Below, one piece after another: positions 15,401-27,400 of a stretch of DNA of 64,000 nt. The stretch is from Stercorarius parasiticus (taxonomy: Eukaryota; Chordata; Aves; Charadriiformes; Stercorariidae). Location: the NCBI GenBank assembly GCA_013396915.1, contig VWZL01002554.1:513176-577175 (forward strand). The letters are read 5' to 3'. A program made the position numbers and the translations under genes. Positions within the stretch are counted from its first letter, which is position 1. Every line of letters starts with the position of its first letter. Below the pieces are notes generated by a model. That model saw only the letters and a list, made by a program, of their open reading frames with translations. It was not told the DNA's origin and made no database searches.

Positions 15401-18400
15401 CTGAGCTGGTGCCTCTGGTCATGATTGATCTATTAACAGTAAGCACAAAGAACGACAAACGTGAAAGAGGGAAAAGTTGGCAAGAGAAAAACAATTCAAG
15501 TTTCTCTCACTCACTCAGGCTACAGTAATCTCTGCCTCAGAGCTAGCCTGTGCTTAAGTGCCCCAGGAGTGTTACCTTTCAGTTTATGTGTTTTACAAGG
15601 CCACCTAGAGTTTTTCAGCTCTTTAAATGCAAACGTATGTTCTATCAGACTAGGATGTTTAACGTCACCCTAAGTTGAATCAGTTGCTTGGTGACCCTGT
15701 TCCTCAGGATTCCAACTTCCAGCGGTCCCTGAGCCAGCACCTATACCACCACGCCTTCCCCATCACCTCAGGAGTGATCTACAGCCCAAAGCAAATGTGT
15801 CTGTATGTAGGAAGTTTTCTCATCATTTCCACTAGATGTCATGGAAGGGGAAATGATACTTTACACTGGCCTGTTGACTTCTCCCTCCCCGTTCACAAAC
15901 CCATAAGTTTGCTGAGAGTTCTTTCTGGCCCAGGAAGACATACCCAGAGAAGAACAGCTACTTATAATTTTGCCTTTTTTAGACAGGAAGGGTGACATAT
16001 TGAGACTTTGGGCTAAAAACTTTTGACAGTAGGATGTTTCCTGGCCCTAAATAAGGATTTAGGATTTTCTCAAATCAAGGCTTTAAAAAGATAATTGTCC
16101 TGGTTTGAGGTAAAACAGAATCAAATTTTTGTTCAGTAATTTTACATCTTAGTTAGGCCTCTTCTAACTCTCTGAAATTAACAGCATGTTGTGTCTGAAA
16201 CGGTTCATTCAGAGTGATAAGACAGTTTGTGACAAGGAATGGTACGCAGAGAGGCTCTTGATTATACTTATTGCTATAACAACCAAAGTCAGCTAATTTC
16301 TTTATTTGCCCGGTTAGAGGGTCGGAAATGGAAAAGCGAAGAGGGGTCCCACCTGCAGGAAGGAGCAGACAGGACAGGTAACCCAAAACTGACCAGCAGG
16401 GGTATTCCATCCCATCTGCCCCACGCTCGGTATAGAAGCTGAGGGATCAAAGGGTCAACTCTCTTCCTTCAATGGCTGACGACCGAGGAGGACCCTGCCT
16501 GTTCACCTGCCTTTGATCCCAATCGGTGTGTTCCTGACTCCAGCTATGGAATCCAGTTCCCACCCGTTGCTGAGTCCAGTCTGGGACTTCCCCAGTGCCT
16601 GCCGGTGACATCATCCTGGGAGCTTGATAGTTTTGTATATATTGTATCTATTTCATTATTTTCCTTTTTATCTTATTATTAATATTTCAGTAAAGTAGTT
16701 TAGTTTCTTCTAAACTCATAAATCTCTTTATCTCTCCTCCTCCTCTCTGTGCACGAGAGGCTGGGGGGGAGCATCTGTCACCGGCCATTGGCCGATTTGG
16801 CCAAAACCACAACAATAATGAAACAGGTAGCTAGTACAGAGCTGCGAAATATGAGACAAAAAATGTATTTGCTTTTCTTAGATAAAAACTCCTATTAATA
16901 AACTGCAGTGCGAGTTTTCTTGAAGAATTGTGCTACAATAGTTCTGAACTGATTGACAGAGAGTCAGCAGCTGCAGTGTGGACATTGCAAAAAAATTCAG
17001 GGCAGCCATTGTTAGGAATGATGGTTTCATGGATTCTGACTCTTGCACGGAGTTGTATTTCAACAGTTATGAGTTATGAGTTATCTAACTAGGAGCAGGC
17101 CCAGCAAAATTAAGTACATGACTTTGATGCAAGCATCAAGACCAAAGCATTTAGTTTTAAGGTGAAAGTCTTATATAAATCTTAAAAAAAAGAAAACAAC
17201 GTAAGAAGGTAAACCCCAAAGTCTACAAGTCATGCAGACTTCCATTAACTTCAGTGGCATTTTACAGTATCTACCGTCTGGGAGGAAGAGGCCAACACTT
17301 TATCATGGCAAATGAACTCTAAATTTTCCTTTGGGGAAAGCTTTTGTGGGTCATTTCTTCAGTGAGCTGAGCTCTGAACCTGATTTCAGTCGGAAGACTG
17401 TGCTGAACTTCTTTCTTGAACAGGCCTTGTCAGTCAATAGCATGTCTGCACTTAGTTTTGATTTGCACCAGTGAAATTTCTGATGACTGTTTGTTTTACT
17501 ATTATTAACTGATATATATTTGTATTTTTTAGCAGACACTCTTCAGCAGAGACACTCTTAATGTTCCTGAGTGATCAGAAAGTTTTGCTCAAGGAATTCT
17601 GAAGCATAAATCGTCATTGTTAACATGTGTCAAATTTGTCATTAGTACTTCCTGTTTCTAAAACTGTGCAATGACTTTTGACCCAGCACGATATACCAGA
17701 CCACATGCATTCCCTAAGTAGGTAGCATGTACAGCAATTTCCTCATACAGCTGGTAGCAAGCTTGCAACATGTGTAACTAGCCTGCATTGATAGGAGTTG
17801 GCAAGAAATTGATGTTTAGAGTAGCAATAAATATTGCTAATGAAACAAACTTTATGAAATCGGCTCCAAAACCAGCTGAATGATGCATGTGAATGTGTGA
17901 AATTTATACCACTACTGACTGTTTTCTTGGGTAGAAACTGACATCAGCAACGACTTTCAGATTCTTATTTCATTGGGTCTTCCCTTCTCCAGTCTAACCC
18001 CTCTAGGAGTCCAAGGTTCATGTAGCAATTAATTGAAAACATTTTTTTCTCAAAGAGAAATAATAATAAAGGGTTTCATCATCCAGCTTCTGTTAAAAAT
18101 CAATGGGAAAACTCCCTTTTGTATTTTAAGAAGAAAATTATCGGATCCAATGTATGTAGATACTGACTACCATAAAGATTAATCTTAGACATTTGTAAGA
18201 ATTTCCCCTAAAGCAGGAAAAGCCATCAAAAAGGCAACGTGTGAGGCAGCAATAGAAAGAAAAATAAAAAAAGAAAAAGAATCACTGAAGAGAAACCTGC
18301 ATTTTTCTATAATCTCTATAATGAGGATGGATTTGAAAATACTAACTCAGCCTCTTGTGTAGGCTTGTTGCATACATTTGTTACCAGAGTAGTAAATTAC

Positions 18401-21400
18401 ACCTTTTCCTTATTTTCTCAGCCAGGCTTGGCTGTATATTGAAAAGTTTCTTCTTAGGATTTGGAAAGTCGCATAGCACAGGAGTGACTCTTTCATTGTT
18501 TACTTCCAGTAACACATGATCCTATGATACAGAAGTAAGAAAAAAAGCAACAGAATCATAAACAATTACCTTCTCTTAGGTAAAGTTTTGATGTCAAAGA
18601 TACCAGGTAACTCACACTAGTCAGTGTGTAAATCTGGTAGAATCTGAGTGGTATTCACCGTGCAAGATTTTATGCTGGGGACTGATTCTGTATCCCTTAC
18701 ACAAGAACACTAACCAGCACACTCCAGATCCATAATCTAAAAGCCTTGATCTGTGCTCTTAATCTTAATTTGGAGGCCAGAGTTAGTTAGAGGGACAGCG
18801 TATGCTCCGTCTTTCTTTGTTGAGATTGGGTTCTGTTCAGGCTCCGTGCACAGAGGAACAGCTTCTGTGAAAAGTGGATTTCCAAGAAGTGCTGTGGTCT
18901 GGAAGATTTCTCTAGATGATGTTTGTCTTTTGTAGTTTTTGTCTCAGGGCCCAGCCAGCCTACGCCTGGATGAGATGTTGCAGGTGTGGCATCGTGTGGT
19001 GAGAACTTCATGGGCTGGCTCTGAGGCCTTTCCTTCTTTCCTGCATAAGTCAGACAGTAAAGGTGACTTGTCCTGGGTACCAATAGTACGTGGGTCGGGT
19101 TTTTTTGCTCATCAGAAATAGTCTGTGTTACTGGAAGCACATCTAGTCTCCTGCTTCGATGCCCCAGGAGAAGGCATTATTTCCCATGTCCTTGACTTCC
19201 CCTTATTCACAACCTTCAATCATTTTGTTCACCACCTTCAATCCCTTTTGTTCACTTTGTGCCATGAGGCTGGGTGATGTTCATCTCTGTTGTCTCCAGG
19301 CTGGCCTATCAGGCAAGTATGAAAGCTATGGAAGAGGCTGGAAATAACTCCTGGCACGGGTCTTTTTAACCTTTTGCCTCAAAGCACAGGAGAATAATCA
19401 CCCAGGTCAGGCAGGGCTCCTATGTGGGATCATAGAGTTGTATATGAACACTAGAAGAATTTTGTATGGAGACCTTGTGGCAAAGGGTGAACCTAAAAAG
19501 GGCATTCCAGGGATCCCATCAAGACATGCAGCCAAAAATAGGATATCTTGGTGTCAGCTGTCCTTGATGGAACAGTCTTTTTGAGTGCCCTAAAAGTATT
19601 GTAAATGTTTCCATTGTGGATACAGATATCCACAGAACTCTAGGATGCTGTGACTAGATTGCTTATGGAACCTGAACTGTATGGCAGGGATTCTTCTCTT
19701 TTTAATCCATGCAGCTTTATTTCTACAAATACTGACCAAACAAAACAAGTGCATTTAAATTGCTGAGGCTGTTCACAGACTGCTTGTTTTGAATGATTGT
19801 TTGTTGGTTTACTACACAAAACCATCTAAATTATGGTGTGCTTGGTTCTGTTTTGTTTTGTTGGGTTTTTTTTTTGCCTGCGTTTTGCATTATTCACACT
19901 TTCATAAAAAGGAGGATAGAAGATTGAAGAGATTTCAAGATGGCCACACAAACACTTCTGGCGTAGAGTTTTCTATGAAGACACACTTACAGAATTGTCC
20001 AGAAGTCCTTTGCATACTTTGAACATTCTTTCATGAACTTGAAAAAAAATTTAACTGCATTTTCCCAGGCAATGAATAAAAGGAGCTGCAAACAACATCA
20101 AAGCAAATGTGTGTGTGTGGTTTGTACTTAAAGCATTGCAAATATATCTTTTTTTTTTTTTTTAATGGAATCCTCCCAGCTCTATTCCTGCTAAATTCAC
20201 TTAAACCCAAATAAGGCATATTTTGGCGCTATGTATTTTTCTAAGCATTTCACAGTTTTTTGGGACGTTACTCTAACATCTGTTTTTATTTCCTTGTTAA
20301 TTCCTTTTCCGGACTCTGAACATATTCAGGAAAGTATGAATTCAAGGGTAGAATGTTGTATGCTTTGAAAAAGCTCCATCTTAGTCTATGTTATGATATA
20401 CTCTTTATCTCAAGGCAAAACAATGAGAATGAAAATCAAAAGGCCATATATATAATACAGAGATTACACTTTACTGTGCAGATGTATTTTCACAGAAAAG
20501 AAAAGCGGGAATGTCAGTCAGAAGACTTGCAATCTGCATGCAAAAAAAGATGCATGCAAGAGAAGATCCTGGAGAAAGCTGTTTTATCAGTTAGTTGTAG
20601 GCTGTGACAACAGCGCCTAAGGAAATGATTTTAAAGTAAACAGTTGTGCTACGTAAACCCGTGATTTTCACAAAAAGTGCTCCCATAGTGGAGAGAGAAG
20701 TTATGCAGGAAAGAACCCTCAATAAATAAGGCCTGATACACACCAACCCTTTTTCTATACTACTATTTTTTTAATTCTGAAGTGTAAATCAAAGTTAGAT
20801 TTATTAGTTTAATCTTCTTGGGATTACTGCCTTTGCATTTGGGCAGCATGCTTTTCGTTCTCTTTCCTCTTCTTCTACTCATCATTAGTTTTCTGGGATA
20901 ATAAACCTCTCTCACTTCCCTGAAGTATTACTTTAACATAATGTTGCATTTTTAAAGGAAATGATCCAGTTTCATGAGTAACATTCACCGCTGATGCCTC
21001 CTGCTTTCTGTGGAAGACACAGCCTTTTGTGCAATTTGTTAATTCCTCAGCAACTTGAGGGGGGAAAAAAAAGTCAGCCCTTTTCAGACTAATTGTACCC
21101 AAATGAGATTTACTACTATGAGGCAGATCCTCAAGGGCCACTGAAAGAAGGGGGAGTTAAGGATACTCTGCCCACCCTAAAACTAAAGAAGCTTGCTTGG
21201 AGGGACTTGGTTTTCTACTACATTATTCCAAGCATCTCTAGAGCACTGAGAGTTGTCAGAAAAACACAGTTGTGTCAGCATTGTACTTTTGCAGGGTGAC
21301 ATTGGTTTCTTAGCTGCTTAGAAGATAATTTGTTTGCCTGAAGACTGGTCATCCCATGGCCTAGAAAAGAGGCACGATTCACTCAGAAAACAATGTGGTC

Positions 21401-24400
21401 TTTTTGTTTATATCATTATATTATGGGTGCTGATATGAACTCTGTGGTGCTAGTAGTCTAGTACTGGGAACAAGATGATACAAAGTGTGCCATCCACTTC
21501 AAAGTCAGAGGGTTTTGGTTGGTTGGTTGGCTGGTTTTTATCCCTTGTGGAAGAAGCCAAGCTTATTAGTTGTGTACCTGTTCTAGCAAGCACGGAGAAC
21601 TCAGGAGGTCTGAGGTCTGTGCTTCATTGCAGCACTACTTGTTCTTTAGGACCAGTGGTCTACTGCGTTCTTTCTCCCAAATTACTTTACCCAAATTGCA
21701 AACCCAGCAAAAAAAAGAAAAAGAAGACAGTAACATGCTCCTTTGCTAGGACTTAAAGGGAAGATTTTGAACTTTTCCAAAGTTTTCCTGAGTTTTACAA
21801 AGGGTGCTAGAAAGAAACAGTGACATCTTGTAGATTTTCTCTTGCTTACTTGTGTATCATTTTCCTTACACGGAAAAGGACAGCCTTGCCCTTACAGGGA
21901 AGAACTGCACAGTCTTAATCAGTTAATTATGTATAAATGCAGCAGAATACACCCCAAACCCTTTGTCCTTTATTAAATTTATTATTTACTTTGGCTTGGG
22001 CTTGTGCTAGAGACTAGAAGCATTATTAGAAACATTCATAAAGCATAGTGACAAACCTTTCTTTGTTTCATAGGCTTGCTTTGTAATACTTATTACTGAG
22101 CCCAAATTGTGAAGTGAGTTTTATGGGTTTTGTAACCCACAAAGCTCATCAACGTTTTGCTGTCAGTTGCATTTACCAGCGCCCTTCAGAAAATATTAAA
22201 GAAAACATTGCATATTTCTCTTCCAGTTATCCAGTTTGGCTTTGTCACACTCTTTGTTGCCTCCTTCCCTCTGGCACCTCTCTTTGCTCTTCTGAACAAC
22301 ATCATAGAAGTCCGGCTTGATGCAAAAAAGTTTGTTACTGAACTGAGGAGGCCAGACACAGTAAGAGAAAAAGATATAGGTAAGTAATGAGAAAACATTA
22401 CAGTGAAGATAACTCCAAAAATTCAGTAAGGAAGAAGAAAAATGACAGTAAATCCATTACTAAGTTCTGTTTTTTACTTACAGGAATTTGGTATAACATT
22501 TTGAGTGGTATTGGAAAGCTTTCAGTTATCATTAATGTAAGTATTTGGTTGCACCAGTTTCTAAACATGATCTTGGGAGCTTATATTGTCCCTCCAACAT
22601 AACTTAAAAGTGAAGTCTGATTTTCTCAATTGGTAGAAAATACAATAAAATTTAAATCATCCAGATCATTCTTGTGGAAGTGTAAATATGATTTAATTAC
22701 GAACGAGATGACCATTCACTTATCTCATTCTCTCTGTCCTTGTGTTATGTAGTACAGAAAGACCAATTCATGTAACAACAACCAATGAAGGGCATATAAG
22801 CAGGCAACACTACAGATAATTGATATAGATCTACTTCTCATTCATACCCATGCTTTTTCCTGTTACTCTGGTACTATAACTGTTGGTATGAATAAAAAGG
22901 ATGTCAATATAACATCCTAGATTCTAGGAGCAGAAAGTCATTAACTAGGTAGCATTAGCATTTGTTCTGGTATACAGATGTATATAAGTATATCCCTAAA
23001 CATAATTCCTCCCACAGAGTGTGTATTTCTGTAAGAGCAACCTTTTTTTTTTTTTTTTTGAGTTGTTATGGACTCCCCAAGCTACAAAATCTTAATGGAA
23101 AAATATATTCTTCTATAGAACAAGAACGATTACATTAACATAATGCATGTCAGGTATACATATACTTTATGTTTATTGTTCTACATGTATTCCTTAAGTA
23201 AATTTTTCCTGTATATGCTTTAAGATAAAAAAGACTTATGCCCCAGGAGTTTAATCACAATACTACCTAGTGTGTTTTTGACCCACAGATCATAGAATCA
23301 GAGGATAATTTACGTTGAAGAAGACCTTTAAGATCATTGAGTCCAACCGTAAAATATGTAAAATATCAAAGCACTGTAGAAAGGCAGATGGTTGTCACTA
23401 CTGAAGGGGAAATTTGTGCAGAGGCGTTATGCAATTTATCTAGTACAATAGCTTCCAGCACAACAGCACTCTGTAGCAGTATGTAAGCTATCATTACAAC
23501 AGGGAGAACTATAATGCCTCCAGAGAAGCAGTGCTGTTTGACTTGGGTGGAGTATTATTCACTTATGGCTCAGCATTTTCCAGGGTTTAAGGTAGGAAAT
23601 CTGTGCAGCCCTGCACATAACCCAGAATTTTGCTGTCAGGCATAGATTTCAGGTTTCCAGCATCGATCTGTGCTGGGTAAGCAATAATCTGCAACCTTTC
23701 AGTTTTATCTGGATACACTTGGCAGATTTACAATCCTTGATTATTTTCTATGTCAAACAAACTCTTTTATTTCCTGGGGAAGTAAAATTAAAATATCAGT
23801 TAGCTACATTTTCTTGACAGAAATGTAAATATGTGCATATCCAATTTTAAAAAATACTGAATGCCCAGCCCTGCTTCTCCATCTGAATAATATTGGTGCA
23901 GAAGAACTATTTAGCAAAATGTAGTTTTAAACGAACCTAATGAATTCCCATTGGTATGATCTAGATACTTCTGTGTCTGATTCACTTCACAATTATACCA
24001 GTTTCATACCAGCATGAGACCCACCAATGTCAGATGTGTAAATCCTGATGCAGAGGGGAAAATGGAGGATGACTACCTTAAATTCAACTGGTTTATCTCA
24101 GATAACACTGTAACTACCCCAAATTGCACTCCAGGTTATACCAGCTAGCAATTACATCTTATTGTAGTTTTTTTAAAACTAGTGATAAACCTCCTAATGA
24201 CTCCAGGGGTGGAAAGAGTTGGAGAAATTGTCTAGGAAATATTCCAACTACAGCCTTCCCCTGGAGACACAGAGCAGGTTACTTTGCATTTTTATAAGTA
24301 TATGTTCTGTACTGGGTCTTGCCATTTAACTCTCACTTCATCACCACTCTAAACTTACTTCAATGTGAAAATTATCACCTGAATTAACTTAATCTGAAAC

Positions 24401-27400
24401 ACGTTAGACATAGATTCACAACACTGTTGTTTGGTTGGTTTTTTTTTCGTCTCTCAGGCTTTTGTAATTGCTGTCACATCTGATTTCATTCCACGCCTTA
24501 TGTATCAATATGCATACAGTCAAAATGGAACCATGCATGGCTTCATCAATCACACGCTCTCATACTTCAATGTCAGTCATCTCAAAGCTGGAACACATCC
24601 AGAAAACTCCCCGTTTGCACAGGATGTTTTATTCTGCAGGTAAAGTACTTCTAATGACGGTTTGCAGAGTCAAAGTAATTTCTTTGGGTCTTTTGTCAGA
24701 CAAAATTTTTCCAAGTGCAAACTGATAATATTTCTGTCTTTAAAAAGGTGGTTTTATGAGTACAGCTTTTAGAGCATTCTCGCTGTGTTAGAAGGTTTTT
24801 CCAGTGCATTAAAAGGCAAAATAAACAATTTAGTCAGACTTACTCAAATAAAAAAAAATCCTTTCTTTAATGAAAGACATAACTTTAATTAAAAAAGAGA
24901 GTTTTAAAATGGACACCCACTAATTAGAACCAGACTTTCTTTTTCTTTCTTAAGTTCAGTGTTTACTTGATAAGATCTGAGTTTTCAATTATATTCTGCC
25001 CATCTTTAAAATCGTTAAAACCATTCCCCATCTGCATGTCTTATATTTCAGATTCATCATTTCAGACTAGGGAAACAAGGCTCAACTCCCTTTAAAATTT
25101 GTCCAAAATGTCGAGGCCACTGCTCCCATAGTGCAAATACCTAGGGCGTAGTTGCAGTTTGCACGAGAAATCACTAACGTGGTTCCAGGGCTCTCAAAGT
25201 AACCTTGCTTTTTTATTAAAAAATATGCAGAAATTCCAAGAGCTGTTTTAAGGCAGTACAACCCAAGTCTGCTCAAAACTGAGTTCCTTGGGTCGGTGCT
25301 ATATTCAACAGCCTGCCTCACCTTCCTTTTGCACTCCATTGAAATCACACCGTGCTTAGCTCCTGCAATGGCAAGAAATCATCATAAAACTTGCCCTTCC
25401 ATTTTCTTTGTAATTCTTCTTTCATTTATATGCTTTTTACTACACAGAGGTCTTTAATTGGTCTCCCTTGTTTTGATGCACTATATATTTGCCTGTGTTC
25501 ACTGTCTTTTTCTGATACATGCCAAGGCTTTTGAATCTCGTACTCCTGACAGTTAACATCTGAACCTGCCCTGGTTCTAAAACTAGTTTCCCTTCTGTCT
25601 TTCCCAACTTCCTTTCTCAGAGTCAGGTCTTTGGTCTCCTGCTTTCTCCTGTGGTTTTACTCTGAGATCAAATTTTGTCTAAGGTGCCATTCTCAAAATC
25701 TATCATCATACTCCCTCAGCATCACTGTCAAAGCAAGGGCACAAAATTATTTAGCAAGCAGAGCAGACTGATGAGAAAAATCTTATAGGTGACATTCATA
25801 TATCATCTAGCATCAGATTGGTCTTTTCTTGCAATACTGGTTTATTGAATACACAGATACTGGCCGAAAATACTGTTAGTATTGTAGATACTGTAGATAT
25901 CAAGTAATGTTTTCTGGTTAGAGATTCAGAATTCTACTTTCCTCCTGTTCACCTGAATTCATTGTCCTTGAGAAATCTGTATTCAAAATAAAGATAGATT
26001 TTTTCATTATTAGTCCGAATGTTCCCTACATTTTTGCATATCTGACATTAAGAGTTTTTTAAAGAAATTTTTTATACAGAATATATACAGATAGCTAAGG
26101 CAGCTGGAAATTTTTATAGAGTTCCGTTAATTTATGACTTTTAGTCTCTTCTATAAATCTGCAAGAGCAGCTCTCAGTGTGACATAGAAGGCTTGTAACT
26201 AAACTAGTTAGGATGCATCTTTTTATCCTACAAAAACCTTTGCTTTCATGTTACAGTTAGGCAGAGAAAATATTTCAAATAAACCAAACATTTTGATTTT
26301 TAAAAAATAAAAAACCCCACAAAATTCAATTAATTTTAAATATTTGCTTATTTTCCCTTTCTAAAAATAAATTAATTTAGAAACAAGCAGCCACTTAAAA
26401 GCAAAGAGAGAAACTAACTTTGTAATTATGCTTCTATGCTTCTAACTTAGGTGCTGTCAGTTGCCCTTCAGAACATTTCAATTCTTTTCACTGATTATCT
26501 AAGGGACCATATTCTAGATAGGTTCCTGAAGCAGTCCAAAACCTCCCCTTGCTTCTAAATGACTGCACATTCCTAAATGTAGACTACATACCCATCTCCC
26601 ACAAAATCAGGGTTTATTTCCGTTCTGATTTTCTTAGGGAATAAGAAGTTTTACTAAAATAGCTTAAAAGGTGTAGATGGAAGTCCTGCAATGAGGCCGA
26701 CAAATCCATACCCGTCTTGGACAATATATTAAATATCGTAATGTAATAATTTTCAAGAAACAAGTCTTAAAATTGGCATTATTCAATGTACTCTGTGCAT
26801 GTTTTTCTTCTGCTCCTGTGTAAGCAAACTTTAATCATACTTAGGATCCCCCTGATTTTAGGCAGGGTATTTATCTCACCCAACTATAAGCCATAAAAAT
26901 TACGTATCTCTGTTCCTTCACTGGAAGCAGAGTAAATGCAGAGAGAAATCTGACCCTCTTGACTCAGGCACTGCTCTTGGGGTTGCCTTTGGGACATACC
27001 TCCCACCCGACCTTGACTACAGCAGAGGCTATATGAGTGGACACATAAGACTCTTAACTTTTAAGCAGGTAAAGAGAGAGAATGTAACTCAGCACATCCA
27101 TGTCCCAGTGTCAGGAACTTTGTTAAAGGGATCTGTGCTGCCTCTCAGGAGGCAGTCAGATGCGAATTGAGGGCAGACAGAAAGGAAAAAAAGCTCTCCG
27201 GTGCTTAAAGCTGTATGCTGTTCTCTACCTGCTGTTTTGCTTGCGGCAGACAGGGTAAAGCGCCTAAAACCTGGGGGCTGCCCTCTTTCTTTTCTCAAAG
27301 TGCTATTCCCCATTTTGGTATCTATCTAGAAGCCCTTTCTTAGTATAATGTTACGTGTGAGAGTATGCAGCATCTCTGTACTTTCTAATAGATTTGTAAG

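Larger units (their letters stand above)
9105..22226 (+). other. ANO2 intron (13.1 kb), repeat-bearing
   Basis: This is the largest intron in the window. It holds a minus-strand CR1 (9369-10241), an AT-rich stretch (12366-12535), a MIR-like trace (about 14360-14455) and two solo LTRs (14997-15360 and 16096-16814). A single N is at 15068, inside the first LTR. From 16815 to 22226 I see only unique sequence with a T15 run (20149-20163). The intron ends with a CTCTTCCAG acceptor. Confidence 0.8.
22537..24457 (+). other. ANO2 intron (1.9 kb)
   Basis: Contains a T17 run (23043-23059) and a short minus-strand CR1 3' end (23288-23350). It ends with a T-rich tract and the acceptor CTCTCAG. Nothing else is recognised. 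Confidence 0.85.

Noticed and set aside
16096..16814. Full-length endogenous retrovirus
   Set aside because: Only one LTR with flanking target duplication; no internal genes and no second same-orientation LTR nearby.
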